Shown here: positions 33,815-42,971 of the stretch, one piece after another
Position numbering within the stretch: the first letter of the stretch is position 1
How the letters are laid out: every line of letters starts with the position of its first letter
Source of the DNA: Paraburkholderia aromaticivorans
Lineage (GTDB): Bacteria; Pseudomonadota; Gammaproteobacteria; Burkholderiales; Burkholderiaceae
NCBI RefSeq assembly: GCF_012689525.1
Contig: NZ_CP051517.1
Location: 78,976-142,975, forward strand
Direction: 5' to 3'
Length of the DNA: 64,000 bases
Translations under genes and position numbers: made by a program
The notes under the pieces: generated by a model
Told to the model about the DNA's origin: nothing
Seen by the model: only the letters and a program-made list of their open reading frames with translations
The model's database searches: none

Positions 33815-35284
33815 TCATCCGAACAGGCCATGCAGGAACCACCGCTGGTCTTCTTCCGCGTCGCGACTGCTGACGCGCTCGCGGTATATCCAGAAGCAGC
33901 TCTGGTCTTCGCCCTGGGCGACGAAGTAGTCGCGCGTCACCAGTTCGCCATCAAACCACCCGGCCTCAATGCGCTCGCCCGGAGACACCATACGCAGTGG
34001 CGAGCCGTAAAACGGCCGGTGTTTGCGCATGAGCAGCCGCACCGGCTTTGCCAGAAGCCATGTGGGTCGTGGAAGTCCTTCAGGCAGCACTGTGCTTTTC
34101 GACGCACTTGCGACAGGCACCCATCGATTGGCAACCTCAGGTCGGTAATCCGCGGTTGGCGCAGGCCGGAGTACGTTTTCTTCGCCGAGTCGAGCAACCA
34201 GCAATTCGACAAGACGGGTGTGGTCCTCGGCTGTGCCGCCGGGTTCCGGAAATAGCGTGTCCGATGCCGGCACTGCAGGTTGCACGCTGGACGCATCGAG
34301 CCGTAACGCAATGACCGGTGCAGTCAGCTCGATCCGTCCAAGGCGCTCCCTGATGAGCCGAACGAGATGTTCCTCTCGCCACGTTGGCTCGCCGAGCGCA
34401 ATCTCGATCGCGGTCGGCTCAATTGCCTGCCGTCCGCGCTCGTGCTCCAGCAGGAGGGTCGCGCCTGTGAGGGCCAGCTGTTTTGCGCACAGCCAGCCAC
34501 ATAGCTGGACGACGAGACGATGCGCGCCAAAGAGCGCTGCTGCCGCATGCTCGATGCGGTCGGGCATTTCAATGCGGGCGGAGAACGTCGGGGGCAGTTC
34601 CAGCCAGTCAAAAAGTTCAGGTGCCGTGCCAAAGGCGCGGTCTAGCGAATCAAGGAGGTGTTCGCCGCAACGGCGCTGCAGACCAGCACGCGGCAACCGT
34701 CGTACATCGGCGATCGTTTCGCAGCCCAGTCCCGCGAACCAGTCAGCGAACGGTCGGACTTCCGGCACCGACAGCAATGGCAATGCGGATAGTTGCCGCT
34801 CAAGCGATTCCATCTTGAGTACACGCCGGTTCCGGTGTTTCGCGAGCAACCATGCACCTTGACCTGTGGGCGCGGCACTTATTCGCGCGGTCAGTCCAAT
34901 TGCGTCGAGTATCGCTTTCACCTGGCGGCACACCGCAAGCAGACCGCCGAACAGACGCAGGCTCGCACCGATGTCGACGACCACGACGGCCTCGTCGAGC
35001 ATGGCGACATCTGGCGAGAATCTCATGAGCGCGATCGCCACTTCCCGCTGCGCTCCATATTCACGGCCCGGCTCGCGTTCGTACATCTCCACTTCCGGCG
35101 CGAGCGTCAGCACACCGCCGCGTTTCATTCCAACCCGCACGCCTGCTGACCTGGCAACCCCGTCTGCGATGAGCACCTTGCCGCTGTCCAGGACCACGCA
35201 GCCGTGCACAGGTTCAGGCAGCCACCGAGGCCGGAAGACCTCGAGCTGCAACCGGGGCAAGTGGACGGCGAGAAATACGCGCAT
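33815..35284 (-). CDS. imuB: ImuB, Y-family-like polymerase subunit
   Basis: The ATG chosen gives MRVFLAVHLPRLQLEVF, the standard ImuB N-terminus, and 489 residues. The Y-family fold is present (AAPTGQGAWLLAKH; LPLLSVPEVRPFADWFAGLGCETIADVRRLPRAGLQRR). ImuB proteins lack catalytic acidic residues and act as clamp-binding adaptors. The gene overlaps imuA by 71 bp and ends 6 bp before dnaE2. Confidence 0.92.
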   Translation of the reverse strand: MRVFLAVHLPRLQLEVFRPRWLPEPVHGCVVLDSGKVLIADGVARSAGVRVGMKRGGVLTLAPEVEMYEREPGREYGAQREVAIALMRFSPDVAMLDEAVVVVDIGASLRLFGGLLAVCRQVKAILDAIGLTARISAAPTGQGAWLLAKHRNRRVLKMESLERQLSALPLLSVPEVRPFADWFAGLGCETIADVRRLPRAGLQRRCGEHLLDSLDRAFGTAPELFDWLELPPTFSARIEMPDRIEHAAAALFGAHRLVVQLCGWLCAKQLALTGATLLLEHERGRQAIEPTAIEIALGEPTWREEHLVRLIRERLGRIELTAPVIALRLDASSVQPAVPASDTLFPEPGGTAEDHTRLVELLVARLGEENVLRPAPTADYRPEVANRWVPVASASKSTVLPEGLPRPTWLLAKPVRLLMRKHRPFYGSPLRMVSPGERIEAGWFDGELVTRDYFVAQGEDQSCFWIYRERVSSRDAEEDQRWFLHGLFG

Positions 35285-35921
35285 GGTGCGAAAACAGAAC
35301 AGGGGTTGGTTGAAGTGGGATGGACAGAGGGTCTGCGCGTGCTGGACCTCGTCGCTTCGCAATATCGACGGTCAGGCCGTCGCGTTCTGGCCGGAGCGCC
35401 AGTCGTAAAACGGCAGGGGACGCATCCTGCGCCGCCGCCAGTGGACGGACCATGAAAAAAAGCGTCTCCGAAGACTGCGCGGCCAGATGCAGCCGCCGCA
35501 GCGAAGACGTCTGCACGTACTGCGTCCAGAACAGGAGCGCACCGCAGCTTCCGGCACGCAGGATCTGCTCGGCTGACCACAATGCGTCGGCCGTCTTTGC
35601 GGCGCGAATCTGCAGCACCTGTTCCGGGGAAAGACCGATGTACTCGAGACCAAGGCCGTTCGGAACGTGCGGCGGCTGCACCATCGCAACTGGCCGTTTG
35701 CCCAGTGCGCTGAGCGCAGGGCGAAGCAACCGCATCTCTCCCACGCCGGCCTGCTGGACCAGCAGGTCGATGAGCGCGCCGATCGGCCATCCGCCGCCGG
35801 GCAGCTCTGCTGAAAGCGCCGCGTAGCCGGTATCGACCGTCCTGCCACGACCGCGCGCAAGCTGCGCCGCCCGCCACAGGGACGGGTGAATTGCTTCCGG
35901 ATTGGGGGACGGGACAGTCAT
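35214..35921 (-). CDS. imuA: ImuA, RecA-like mutagenesis protein
   Basis: This is a 235-residue protein. Residues about 10-40 carry PSLWRAAQLARGRGRTVDTGYAALSAELPGGGWP, and the ImuA core follows (LLRPALSALGKRPVAMVQPPHVPNGLGLEYIGLSPEQVLQI). ImuA binds RecA and ImuB in the mutasome. It is first in imuA-imuB-dnaE2, with a LexA box 17 bp upstream of the start. Confidence 0.9.
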   Translation of the reverse strand: MTVPSPNPEAIHPSLWRAAQLARGRGRTVDTGYAALSAELPGGGWPIGALIDLLVQQAGVGEMRLLRPALSALGKRPVAMVQPPHVPNGLGLEYIGLSPEQVLQIRAAKTADALWSAEQILRAGSCGALLFWTQYVQTSSLRRLHLAAQSSETLFFMVRPLAAAQDASPAVLRLALRPERDGLTVDIAKRRGPARADPLSIPLQPTPVLFSHHARISRRPLAPVAARGLPASVAA

Positions 35922-35937
35922 TGAATTGCGCAAATAC

Positions 35938-35953
35938 CTGTATGGATGTACAG
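35938..35953. promoter_or_regulatory. LexA box between imuA and the divergent small-gene operon
   Basis: CTGT-N8-ACAG (CTGTATGGATGTACAG) is an exact match to the LexA half-site pattern. Rightward, TTGCGC (35926-35931) and TACAGT (35949-35954) 17 bp apart form a possible promoter whose -10 lies within the box, so LexA could repress both directions. Confidence 0.85.
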
Positions 35954-36008
35954 TATCCTACACGGAAATTCGTAGCGGCGAACAGGTACTTTTTTGGGGA
36001 GAAGCTCC

Positions 36009-36323
36009 ATGGATATGCGCGTTCGCAAACCCGTCAGCCATCCGATGCCAGAAATTGCGGCGTTTGTCGCCGACATGAAATCTGCGTTTGGCGAGCATGA
36101 AATCGATGAAGCCATTCGTCGCGGACGAGCCGGGGAGCCGACGTTCTTTGCGTGCGAAAATGGCCGCTCGGTGGGTACCGCTAGTCCGGTGGAAACGGAT
36201 GTCTGGCTTGTTGACGGTGCCGTGCGCGACCGCCACTACTGTGACGGCTGCGACGGGTCGTGCGTCGGAGGGGAGGTATCCTGCAGCGACAGATTGAATC
36301 GCATCGCCAAGGAGAAACGATAG
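36009..36323 (+). CDS. Unknown small protein, possibly SOS-controlled
   Basis: This 104-residue protein begins MDMRVRKPVSHPMPE and has a Cys-rich C-terminal part (HYCDGCDGSCVGGEVSC) that could bind metal. Helix AAFVADMKSAFGEHEIDEAIRRGRAGEPTFF precedes it. GGGGAG lies at ribosome-site distance. It is first of three overlapping genes divergent from imuA and shares the LexA-box intergenic region. No family is recognised. Confidence 0.68.
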   Translation: MDMRVRKPVSHPMPEIAAFVADMKSAFGEHEIDEAIRRGRAGEPTFFACENGRSVGTASPVETDVWLVDGAVRDRHYCDGCDGSCVGGEVSCSDRLNRIAKEKR

Positions 36324-36670
36324 TGAAACTGGTTGGATGCGGGTTGCTTTTACTGGCGTGTACTTCGCCCGTGTTTGCAGGTGAGCGCTACATAGAAATC
36401 TGGAATCCGCCCGAAACTCGAGGTGGATCGCTTCAGGGAGCGGGCGCGACGAATTCGCTTACGCACAAGCGGCGTGTGCCCCATTTGTTAAAGGCACGGG
36501 CGCATCGCACGCCGACCACCGCCGCCAGGCTCGCCGTGAAGCAGGGAGCTGCCGGTGCAGGTACGCGACGCGTTACGCCTGACGTCTCGGAAATCCCCCG
36601 TCTGATAACGCCCGAGGGGAATGTGCTGCGCGTCGATGCTCACGACTCGTATGTTGAGGTCGTGCGCTGA
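36323..36670 (+). CDS. Exported small protein of unknown function
   Basis: This 115-residue frame starts at a GTG that shares one base with the preceding TAG and follows AAGGAG. It has a signal peptide VKLVGCGLLLLACTSPVFAG; cleavage after VFA is likely, though LLAC could act as a lipobox. The mature part is basic in the middle and ends ITPEGNVLRVDAHDSYVEVVR. Export to the periplasm is inferred. Function is unknown. Confidence 0.65.
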   Translation: MKLVGCGLLLLACTSPVFAGERYIEIWNPPETRGGSLQGAGATNSLTHKRRVPHLLKARAHRTPTTAARLAVKQGAAGAGTRRVTPDVSEIPRLITPEGNVLRVDAHDSYVEVVR

Positions 36671-36888
36671 TGGAATCGGGAAGCTACAAGGGATACCGCA
36701 TCTTCGGTCACGCCATCCTTCAGCAGGAGGACATCCTTTCACCTGAGCGATACGCAGGCAGCGGAACCATCACTCGCGACACAAAGATGGTTGAAGCTTC
36801 CGGGGTACTCGGTGTTTTTGATACGGAAGAAGAGGCTCAGCTCGCCGGACTAGGTTGGGCACGTGCGTGGGTCGATAATCACGGCTAG
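36670..36888 (+). CDS. Small hypothetical protein
   Basis: This 72-residue protein, MESGSYKGYRIFGHAIL to EEAQLAGLGWARAWVDNHG, overlaps the previous stop by one base. The pattern (short beta strands then a C-terminal helix) resembles small stand-alone proteins common in Burkholderia. I cannot assign a role. Confidence 0.65.
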   Translation: MESGSYKGYRIFGHAILQQEDILSPERYAGSGTITRDTKMVEASGVLGVFDTEEEAQLAGLGWARAWVDNHG

Positions 36889-37150
36889 TACCTCGCTGGC
36901 GTCGATCCGCGGCAACCTTTGCAGGGGCGAATGTCACTGCTCCAACATCGACGATGTGTGTGAAGCTAGTTCTCGAAGACACAGTGCTCCACGCGCGGCT
37001 GCTTATGCTCCAGGGCCAGCAGGTCGACGTGCGATCACTGTTGACCCCGTCTACACTCGAAGGCAAACCATAGGTCAGCCGTGCGCGTCTTGAACTGCGG
37101 AGAGTTTCTTTCGGGGCCAGACGTCCCGCAAGCCGCATGGCCAACAGACT

Positions 37151-37585
37151 TTACAACGTCTTCATCATGCATACGGCACTCGCCGGACAGAGTTGCGCAA
37201 ACTGCGTACTCGCCTGCAGTCCAGAGGACGCGCTGCCCCGATTCACCGCTACATATCCGGCCCGCGGGAAAAAATCCGCAGCCGTCGTTGTAAGCAACCA
37301 CAACTCCGATATGCCGGACGCGCGCGCCAGGTTTTCCGCGCGAGCCAGCAGGCGAGCTCCCAGCCCCGCATTGCGCGAAGTTTGCACAACCGCCAATGAC
37401 CGCAACAGCGCATCCGTTCCAACCCGCTCAAGACCCACACTGCCAACAATCCTGCCGCTGGCGTCTTCTGCGACCAGGAAGTCCACGAGCAAGGCTGCAC
37501 CCACATCAGCGACCGGCAGTTCGTTCTCGGCGAGCAATGTTTTGATGGCATCGAGGTCATCACTTCGTGCGGCACGTATCTTCAT
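37151..37585 (-). CDS. arsN2: ArsN2-type GNAT acetyltransferase
   Basis: This 144-residue GNAT protein carries the acetyl-CoA loop SRNAGLGARLLARAE (about 90-104, R-x-x-G-x-G/A type) and LWLLTTTAADFFPRAGY, typical of ArsN-like enzymes. These are associated with arsenic operons and acetylate arsenic-containing antimetabolites. It is the last gene of a leftward group with an MFS transporter. Confidence 0.82.
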   Translation of the reverse strand: MKIRAARSDDLDAIKTLLAENELPVADVGAALLVDFLVAEDASGRIVGSVGLERVGTDALLRSLAVVQTSRNAGLGARLLARAENLARASGISELWLLTTTAADFFPRAGYVAVNRGSASSGLQASTQFAQLCPASAVCMMKTL

Positions 37586-37623
37586 GGCAAATGTATCAAT
37601 GCTGGTCTATGACAAAGGAAATA

Positions 37624-38877
37624 TCAGGCTACGCTGATCGCCGCGTGGCGGCTCACCCGCACGGCCACAAAGAACGCGATAGCTGACACTATCGAGACGA
37701 GAAACACCGTCCATTCGACGGCCACGTATCCGTGCGTGAAGCTCCAGATGCTGGCTGCGGCGATCGGCGCTATGCCCTTCGCGACGTTTGACGGGAAGGA
37801 AAGCATACCGCTGACCGCGCCATATCCTTCAGTCCACATCAGGTCCTGGACAATTGTGCCGCGCAGGATTGTCATCATCCCGTTTGCAGCGCCGTAGCAG
37901 AGCGCAAACAACCACAGCAGCACCGCCGCATGTCCAGCGTTTATCAGGACAATGGTCGACAGCGGGAAAAGCGTCACGACGATGATGCCCACGGTGCTGA
38001 CGTGGACAGTCCGGCCGAACGTGAACCACACCGCACGAGCGGCGACCTGAGCTGGACCGATGAGCGCCATGGTTGTGACCAGCACGGCGTTCGGCACACC
38101 ACGCTCAACCATGAGCGGCACCAGATGGAATGTGAGCGCCGCGAACGTCGCATAGTAGGCTGTGAAGCACACGGCGAGCGCCCAGAAAACTGGGGAACGG
38201 AGCGCGCGACGTGTGGCTGCGTCGTTGGCCAGCTTTACTGAACCACTTGTTTGCCGGGAGCCCGGGGCAGCGCGCGAGGAGCGGATTGCCAGTACATGGA
38301 CAGGCAGACAGATAATCAGGTTCAATGCCGCAAGCACAACAAGCGATGTGCGCCACCCGACCGAGCCGACCAGTAACTGGGTCAGCGGTATGAAGACCGT
38401 GCTGGCAAATCCTGCGACCAGCGTGATGAGTGTGATTTTGGTGCGGAAGCTTCGCGGATAACGATGTGTCACAACGGCGAAGACCGGGTCGTAGAACGTG
38501 GCCGCCATTGAGATGCCGAGACCTATCCACGCGACGAAGAGCGCCGTCAGCGACTGCGCGTCGGCCCAGAGCAGCAGCATCGCCGCCGCGATAACCGAGC
38601 CGACGGCCATCACCCGGCGCCCGAGTCCGTGGTCAATCCAGCGGCCGATGGGATACGCAGCAAATCCCGAAACCAGGAGCCCAACGGAAAGCGCGGCGTT
38701 CGTGGCTGTCCGGCTCCACCCCATGGACTGTTCCATCGGCACTACCAGCAGGGAGAACGAGTAGTAGACGGAGCCCCATGACACCAGCTGCGCCAGCGCC
38801 AGGGCCCATGTAACTAGTCGGTCCTGGCTGTCTGCCGGCGCGTTGTCTCCGCTGGCGTTCTCGGTTCGACTCGACAT
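37624..38877 (-). CDS. MFS transporter in the arsenic island
   Basis: This protein of about 417 residues has 12 predicted spans and MFS signatures between helices 2 and 3 (GFAAYPIGRWIDHGLGRR). The ATG used follows GAGCACG; an upstream TTG is also possible. MFS proteins in ars clusters export arsenite or organoarsenicals. The substrate here is not determinable by eye. It lies between arsN2 and an unknown gene, all leftward. Confidence 0.8.
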   Translation of the reverse strand: MSSRTENASGDNAPADSQDRLVTWALALAQLVSWGSVYYSFSLLVVPMEQSMGWSRTATNAALSVGLLVSGFAAYPIGRWIDHGLGRRVMAVGSVIAAAMLLLWADAQSLTALFVAWIGLGISMAATFYDPVFAVVTHRYPRSFRTKITLITLVAGFASTVFIPLTQLLVGSVGWRTSLVVLAALNLIICLPVHVLAIRSSRAAPGSRQTSGSVKLANDAATRRALRSPVFWALAVCFTAYYATFAALTFHLVPLMVERGVPNAVLVTTMALIGPAQVAARAVWFTFGRTVHVSTVGIIVVTLFPLSTIVLINAGHAAVLLWLFALCYGAANGMMTILRGTIVQDLMWTEGYGAVSGMLSFPSNVAKGIAPIAAASIWSFTHGYVAVEWTVFLVSIVSAIAFFVAVRVSRHAAISVA

Positions 38878-38891
38878 CGTGCTCAATTTGT

Positions 38892-39587
38892 TCAGCCTCT
38901 CAACTTGCTCAGGTTAGGGACGATGCCGGTGCGAAACGCGTCGCAACAGAAGAAAGTCGCCGAGGCGAGCCTCTGCGCCAAAGCGACGGCAAGGCGCTCG
39001 GCCTCAGGACCTATCCGGGGCATGGCGATCAGGCTCGGCGCTTCGTTGACGGTACCTAAAAAGCCGATGCCCTCCCGATTGCAGAAATGCTCAACACGTC
39101 GCGAGACAAATTTCACGCGTACCCGTCGGAGCATTGCCGCCATTCCGCTTTTCTGACCCTGCGTTGTCAATGCGACGAAGAATTTCAAACCCTCGTCGGC
39201 CAGACGATTGCGGACTCGCATCAGGGGCGTTTCCCAGTCGCATGGTGGACGCCAACTGCCGAGCGCTTCCGCATTCATCACCAGCACCGCGGCGGAGGAG
39301 CCTCCCGCGGCGAGGAAGCGCGATATCGCAGGGTTCTCGTCGGCGGCAGCCGTGAGCGCAATGGCAGACGCCACGTAACCGGTTTCCCGCTGAAATGCCG
39401 ACGATAGGCCGGCTGCTAGTGCCGCGCTCCCGGAAGCAGACTCAGTGCGTGCACCCTTCGTTCTCTGTCGTGACACATCTGCACGCTCGTGTGCGGCCAG
39501 CAGGAGAAGTCCCTGCGCGGAGCTGCATTGCCACCCTCCCGATGCCGGCAGGAGCCATTCAGACGAAACCTGGTCATCGCAGCTCAT
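38892..39587 (-). CDS. Unknown protein of the arsenic island
   Basis: This 231-residue protein is first in the leftward operon. It has Cys residues near both ends ([15 protein letters not shown]) and a mixed alpha/beta pattern ([32 protein letters not shown]). GAGAGG precedes the ATG. It is divergent from arsH across an ArsR-type operator. I know no family; the paired Cys could bind arsenite. It may be a new ars accessory protein. Confidence 0.65.
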   Translation of the reverse strand: MSCDDQVSSEWLLPASGGWQCSSAQGLLLLAAHERADVSRQRTKGARTESASGSAALAAGLSSAFQRETGYVASAIALTAAADENPAISRFLAAGGSSAAVLVMNAEALGSWRPPCDWETPLMRVRNRLADEGLKFFVALTTQGQKSGMAAMLRRVRVKFVSRRVEHFCNREGIGFLGTVNEAPSLIAMPRIGPEAERLAVALAQRLASATFFCCDAFRTGIVPNLSKLRG

Positions 39588-39607
39588 GGCGCCTCTCCAA
39601 AGATTTC

Positions 39608-39631
39608 ACATTTCCAGAATACCGGAAATGT
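39608..39631. promoter_or_regulatory. Candidate ArsR operator upstream of arsH
   Basis: Perfect 8-bp arms ACATTTCC and GGAAATGT flank an 8-bp spacer. The sequence lies between the divergent unknown gene and arsH, overlapping a likely -10 (TAGAAT at 39633). A matching 24-bp site precedes arsC (47628). Confidence 0.65.
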
Positions 39632-39742
39632 TGTAGAATGCAAGTAACGAGTGAGGGTTGGTACTCCAGGGGCGGAGCAAAGCCGCTTGAATGCGCCCAA
39701 TGTCTCCATATACTTGGAAATATCAAATTGCAGGGTAATGAA

Positions 39743-40519
39743 ATGACAGTTCACGCAATCAAGGGCGACCAGACATTCCCGGCTGCCAAACCAGATTTTT
39801 TCGACACTGACATCTCCGCGCGTCTTGGAATGGAAGGCCAGCCGCCAGTGCGGATACTGCTGCTCTACGGCTCGCTGCGTGAGCGTTCGTACTCGCGTCT
39901 GCTCGTTGAAGAGGCCGCACGCCTGTTGCAGACGTTCGGCGCCGAAACGCGGATTTTTGACCCGCGTGGTCTGCCGCATGCCGATGATGTTGATGTGAAG
40001 AACCATCCGAAAGTGAAAGAGCTGCTCGAGCTGTCCCTTTGGTCGGAAGGACACGTCTGGTGTAGCCCGGAGCGCCACGGCACCATCACCGGTCTGATAA
40101 AGACGCAGATTGACCATCTGCCGCTGGTCAGCGGCGGTATCCGGCCGACGCAGGGGCGCACGCTTGCCGTCATGCAAGTGAGTGGCGGCTCGCAGTCGTT
40201 CAACTCAGTCAATCAACTCCGTCAGCTCGGACGATGGATGCGCATGTTCACCATCCCCAACCAGTCGTCTGTTGCCAAAGCTTTTGAAGAATTCGAAGAG
40301 GACGGCCGGATGAAGCCGTCGTCCTACTACGACCGGTTGGTCGACGTGATGGAGGAGCTCGTGAAGTTCACGCTACTGCTGCGCGGCCGTGCCGAGTATC
40401 TTGTTGACCGCTACAGCGAACGCGTGAAAGAGGACCGTCCGCTCGACCCGGCAACCGACCTCGCTTCTCGTGCAATTGCCGACTATTCCCCTCAGGAAGC
40501 GAAGGCGAGCAACCAATAA
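39743..40519 (+). CDS. arsH: ArsH NADPH-dependent FMN reductase
   Basis: This 258-residue protein has the flavodoxin-like ArsH core: [26 protein letters not shown] (about 33-58, FMN-binding), [21 protein letters not shown] and [11 protein letters not shown]. ArsH oxidises trivalent organoarsenicals to less toxic pentavalent forms. It is first in arsH-arsR-arsI. Confidence 0.94.
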   Translation: MTVHAIKGDQTFPAAKPDFFDTDISARLGMEGQPPVRILLLYGSLRERSYSRLLVEEAARLLQTFGAETRIFDPRGLPHADDVDVKNHPKVKELLELSLWSEGHVWCSPERHGTITGLIKTQIDHLPLVSGGIRPTQGRTLAVMQVSGGSQSFNSVNQLRQLGRWMRMFTIPNQSSVAKAFEEFEEDGRMKPSSYYDRLVDVMEELVKFTLLLRGRAEYLVDRYSERVKEDRPLDPATDLASRAIADYSPQEAKASNQ

Positions 40520-40528
40520 AGGACTGTG

Positions 40529-40867
40529 ATGGCAACCCTCGATTCGAAGCTTGCAGTCAAGGCGCTGGCAGCGCTCGCGCACGAGACCCGTCTCGCGGTA
40601 TTCCGCCTTCTGGTCACCGCTGGACGTTCGGGTATGAGTCCGGGTGCCATTGCCGAAAAGCTGGGGCTCCCGGCGCCCACGCTGTCATTTCACCTGAAGG
40701 AGCTCGCCCACGCAGAGCTCATTGAAGGCAAAAGTCAGGGGCGGTTCATCATCTACTGCGCCAGCTATGACCACATGCAGACGCTCATGGATTTCCTGAT
40801 GGAAAACTGCTGCGCAGCGGAGCAAGCGGAACAATGCGGCTGCGCGACCAACGAAACGGAGGCGTAA
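40529..40867 (+). CDS. arsR: ArsR-family arsenite-responsive repressor
   Basis: This 112-residue winged-helix protein has LSFHLKELAHAELI as the recognition region. The As(III) ligands are probably C-terminal, Cys94-Cys95 with Cys103 and Cys105, as in ArsR proteins with C-terminal sensing sites. It follows arsH by 9 bp, and arsI starts right after its stop. It likely represses from the palindromes at 39608 and 47628. Confidence 0.92.
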   Translation: MATLDSKLAVKALAALAHETRLAVFRLLVTAGRSGMSPGAIAEKLGLPAPTLSFHLKELAHAELIEGKSQGRFIIYCASYDHMQTLMDFLMENCCAAEQAEQCGCATNETEA

Positions 40868-41341
40868 ATGAAGCGATTTCACGTGCACGTTATTGTCCCG
40901 ACACTCGATGAAAGCGTGCGTTTTTACAGCAGCATGTTCGGCGCGCAGCCCACTGTGCTCAAGGACGATTACGCGAAGTGGATGCTTGAAGACCCGCGCG
41001 TGAACTTCGCCATTTCGGCGCGTGGCGGTGAAGCGGGCGTCAATCACTTGGGATTTCAAGTCGATAGCGATGAGGAGCTGTCAGCTCTTCGCGAGCAGGT
41101 CGTCGCCGGCAGCGTCGCGGTACAGGACCAGCCCGGCGCGCAGTGCTGTTACGCAAGTTCGAACAAATACTGGACGCAGGACCCGGCCGGTGTACCCTGG
41201 GAGACGTACCACACGCTCGGCGGCATCCCGATGTTCGGAGCGGATAGCCGGGACTCGGCGGCCCCTGAAGCGGGCGGGGCCTGCTGTGCCCCGGTTACCG
41301 CGATTCCAGCTGGGATTGAGAAAAAAGTCGGCTGCTGCTGA
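40868..41341 (+). CDS. arsI: ArsI/CadI-family C-As lyase (VOC fold)
   Basis: This 157-residue VOC-fold protein has candidate Fe(II) ligands His5 or His7, His60 and Glu112 (in YWTQDPAGVPWE) and the vicinal pair Cys93-Cys94 (AQCCYASSNKYW) that binds the arsenic group. ArsI cleaves the carbon-arsenic bond of trivalent methyl- or aryl-arsenicals. More Cys pairs sit in the C-terminal tail (ACCAP; GCC), as in longer ArsI proteins. Confidence 0.92.
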   Translation: MKRFHVHVIVPTLDESVRFYSSMFGAQPTVLKDDYAKWMLEDPRVNFAISARGGEAGVNHLGFQVDSDEELSALREQVVAGSVAVQDQPGAQCCYASSNKYWTQDPAGVPWETYHTLGGIPMFGADSRDSAAPEAGGACCAPVTAIPAGIEKKVGCC

Positions 41342-41359
41342 TTCGCGGCCACAAAAGCA

Positions 41360-41390
41360 AACGGCCGCCCAAGGTCACGAGGCGGCCGTT
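41360..41390. terminator. Hairpin between convergent arsI and arsR2
   Basis: Ten-bp arms AACGGCCGCC and GGCGGCCGTT with an 11-base loop lie 19 bp after arsI. No T-run follows, so termination efficiency is uncertain. The hairpin may work for both directions. Confidence 0.55.
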
Positions 41391-41460
41391 GCAACTGGAA
41401 TCCTTCTGGCGCACATCCAGGTTTTCACCGACCGCGACTGCGCGGCGCTTTGAGCTCAAC

Positions 41461-41787
41461 CTAACACTTCACCTTTTTGCGGGGTTTGCAGTCCGCCGTC
41501 TCAACACCTTGGCAGCAGTTCTCCGTCAGGAAGTCGACCAGGCCATTCATATGGTCTATCTCCGCTGCGTAGTAGACGAATCTGCCTTCCTGCCGGGACG
41601 ACACGAGACCCGCGTGGGTCAGTTCCTTGAGGTGAAAGGACAGCGTGGCGCTCGCAAGGTCCAGTTGCTCCTGAATAACGCCGACGCTCAATCCGTCGGG
41701 TCCGGCCGTCACTAGCAGGCGGAATATACCCAAACGCGTCGGCTGGGCCAGCGCTGACAGGGCTTTGATTGCGTCTTTTTCCTTCAT
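41461..41787 (-). CDS. arsR: Second ArsR-family repressor
   Basis: This 108-residue protein has the ArsR winged helix (SATLSFHLKELTHAGLV) and C-terminal Cys91-Cys92, Cys100 and Cys108. It is similar to but distinct from the first ArsR. It ends the leftward pst-pho group, 86 bp after the small membrane gene. Two ArsR proteins with related sensing sites suggest separate control of the two halves of the island. Confidence 0.92.
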   Translation of the reverse strand: MKEKDAIKALSALAQPTRLGIFRLLVTAGPDGLSVGVIQEQLDLASATLSFHLKELTHAGLVSSRQEGRFVYYAAEIDHMNGLVDFLTENCCQGVETADCKPRKKVKC

Positions 41788-41873
41788 GGTGCACAGGTCG
41801 TCGAGATTAGCCGACGATTCTAAACCTATTGAGATGACAGCGGCGCGACAACGATGCCCGGCATCGATCGCCA

Positions 41874-42167
41874 TCACAATTTGCGACCGTCAGGTCCGCC
41901 GCGGCCACGGTACAGCAGGCGACTGAGCAACGTTGCAATGCTCGACACCGCAGCACAACCGAGAGCAGTTGGCGAGAGTCCATGGAGCAGGAGTTCCGCG
42001 ATGGCTATTAGGGCGAACGCCATCTGTACCATGCCCAGGAGAAATCGAACCGGCCCCCAGAGTAGAAAGTGCGTTTTTTGTGTGCCCGGCACCGCCGCCG
42101 CAGACGGTCTGTGATGACCGTGCCGATGGCCACCAACAGTTCTAACGCGATGACTGGAGAATTTCAT
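41874..42167 (-). CDS. Small membrane protein downstream of phoB
   Basis: This 97-residue protein has a His-rich N-terminus (GGHRHGHHRPS) and two hydrophobic spans (about 36-58, WGPVRFLLGMVQMAFALIAI, and 65-85). The chosen ATG is 63 bp after phoB. The His cluster might bind metal. Family unknown. Confidence 0.55.
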   Translation of the reverse strand: MKFSSHRVRTVGGHRHGHHRPSAAAVPGTQKTHFLLWGPVRFLLGMVQMAFALIAIAELLLHGLSPTALGCAAVSSIATLLSRLLYRGRGGPDGRKL

Positions 42168-42230
42168 GAACGTAGCGGCGCTTTCGCCTGGAGGTGCATC
42201 GCATTCGTTGACGAGCAAAATCGGCCGGCG

Positions 42231-42959
42231 TTACGCAGCCTTTTCCATTCGTCGCGGCTGCGGCTCTCGAGACAGCCTGTAACCACTACCGCGAACGGTT
42301 TCGATGATGGCGTCGTAGCCGACCGGCTTCAGTGCCGCCCGTAGTCGCTTGATGTGCACGTCGATAGTTCGTTCCTCGATGAACACATGGTCGCCCCACA
42401 CCTGATCAAGAACCAGCGTACGGCTGTGTACACGCTCGGGATGCGTCATGAAAAAGTGAAGTAGTTTGAACTCGGTCGGCCCAAGATGCACAAGAAGTTC
42501 CGCATCGTCGTCCTTCACGAACAACCGCCGCGTCGCCGGGTCCAGGGTGAGGCTGCCGATAGTGACCGCGTCGTCCGTCAACTGTGGGGCTCGCCGGCGC
42601 AGGACCGCCTTGATACGGGCGACAAGCTCTTTGGGCGAGAACGGTTTGGCAAGATAGTCGTCAGCGCCGGTTTCGAGGCCATCCACTCGGTCCTGCTCTT
42701 CATCCCGGGCCGTCAGCATGATGACCGGCACGTCGCGAGTCCTGAAGTCAGCGCGAAGCAGACGCATGAACTGGAGCCCAGACATGCCGGGCAGCATCCA
42801 GTCCAGCACAATCAGGTCGGGCAGAACTTCCGCTATCAACGCGCTCGCGACCGTGACGTCTCGAGCTGGCAGCGGGTGCATGCCGGCATGCTTCAGGTTG
42901 GCAGCAAGCAACTCGATGATGGCGGGTTCGTCTTCGACTATCAGCACGCTGATTTGCAT
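42231..42959 (-). CDS. phoB: PhoB-type response regulator
   Basis: This 242-residue OmpR/PhoB protein has a receiver with acceptor Asp in DLIVLDWMLPG (about 53), Thr/Ala in MLTARDEE and Lys in YLAKPF. Its winged helix (RTIDVHIKRLRAALKP, GSGYRLS) is typical. It activates pst genes through Pho boxes. No phoR kinase gene follows, so it must be phosphorylated by a kinase encoded elsewhere. Confidence 0.93.
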   Translation of the reverse strand: MQISVLIVEDEPAIIELLAANLKHAGMHPLPARDVTVASALIAEVLPDLIVLDWMLPGMSGLQFMRLLRADFRTRDVPVIMLTARDEEQDRVDGLETGADDYLAKPFSPKELVARIKAVLRRRAPQLTDDAVTIGSLTLDPATRRLFVKDDDAELLVHLGPTEFKLLHFFMTHPERVHSRTLVLDQVWGDHVFIEERTIDVHIKRLRAALKPVGYDAIIETVRGSGYRLSREPQPRRMEKAA

Positions 42960-42971
42960 AATGGCTGCCCG

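Noticed and set aside
30659..35362. Many open frames on the plus strand opposite dnaE2 and imuB
   Set aside because: These are shadows of two certain genes on the minus strand.
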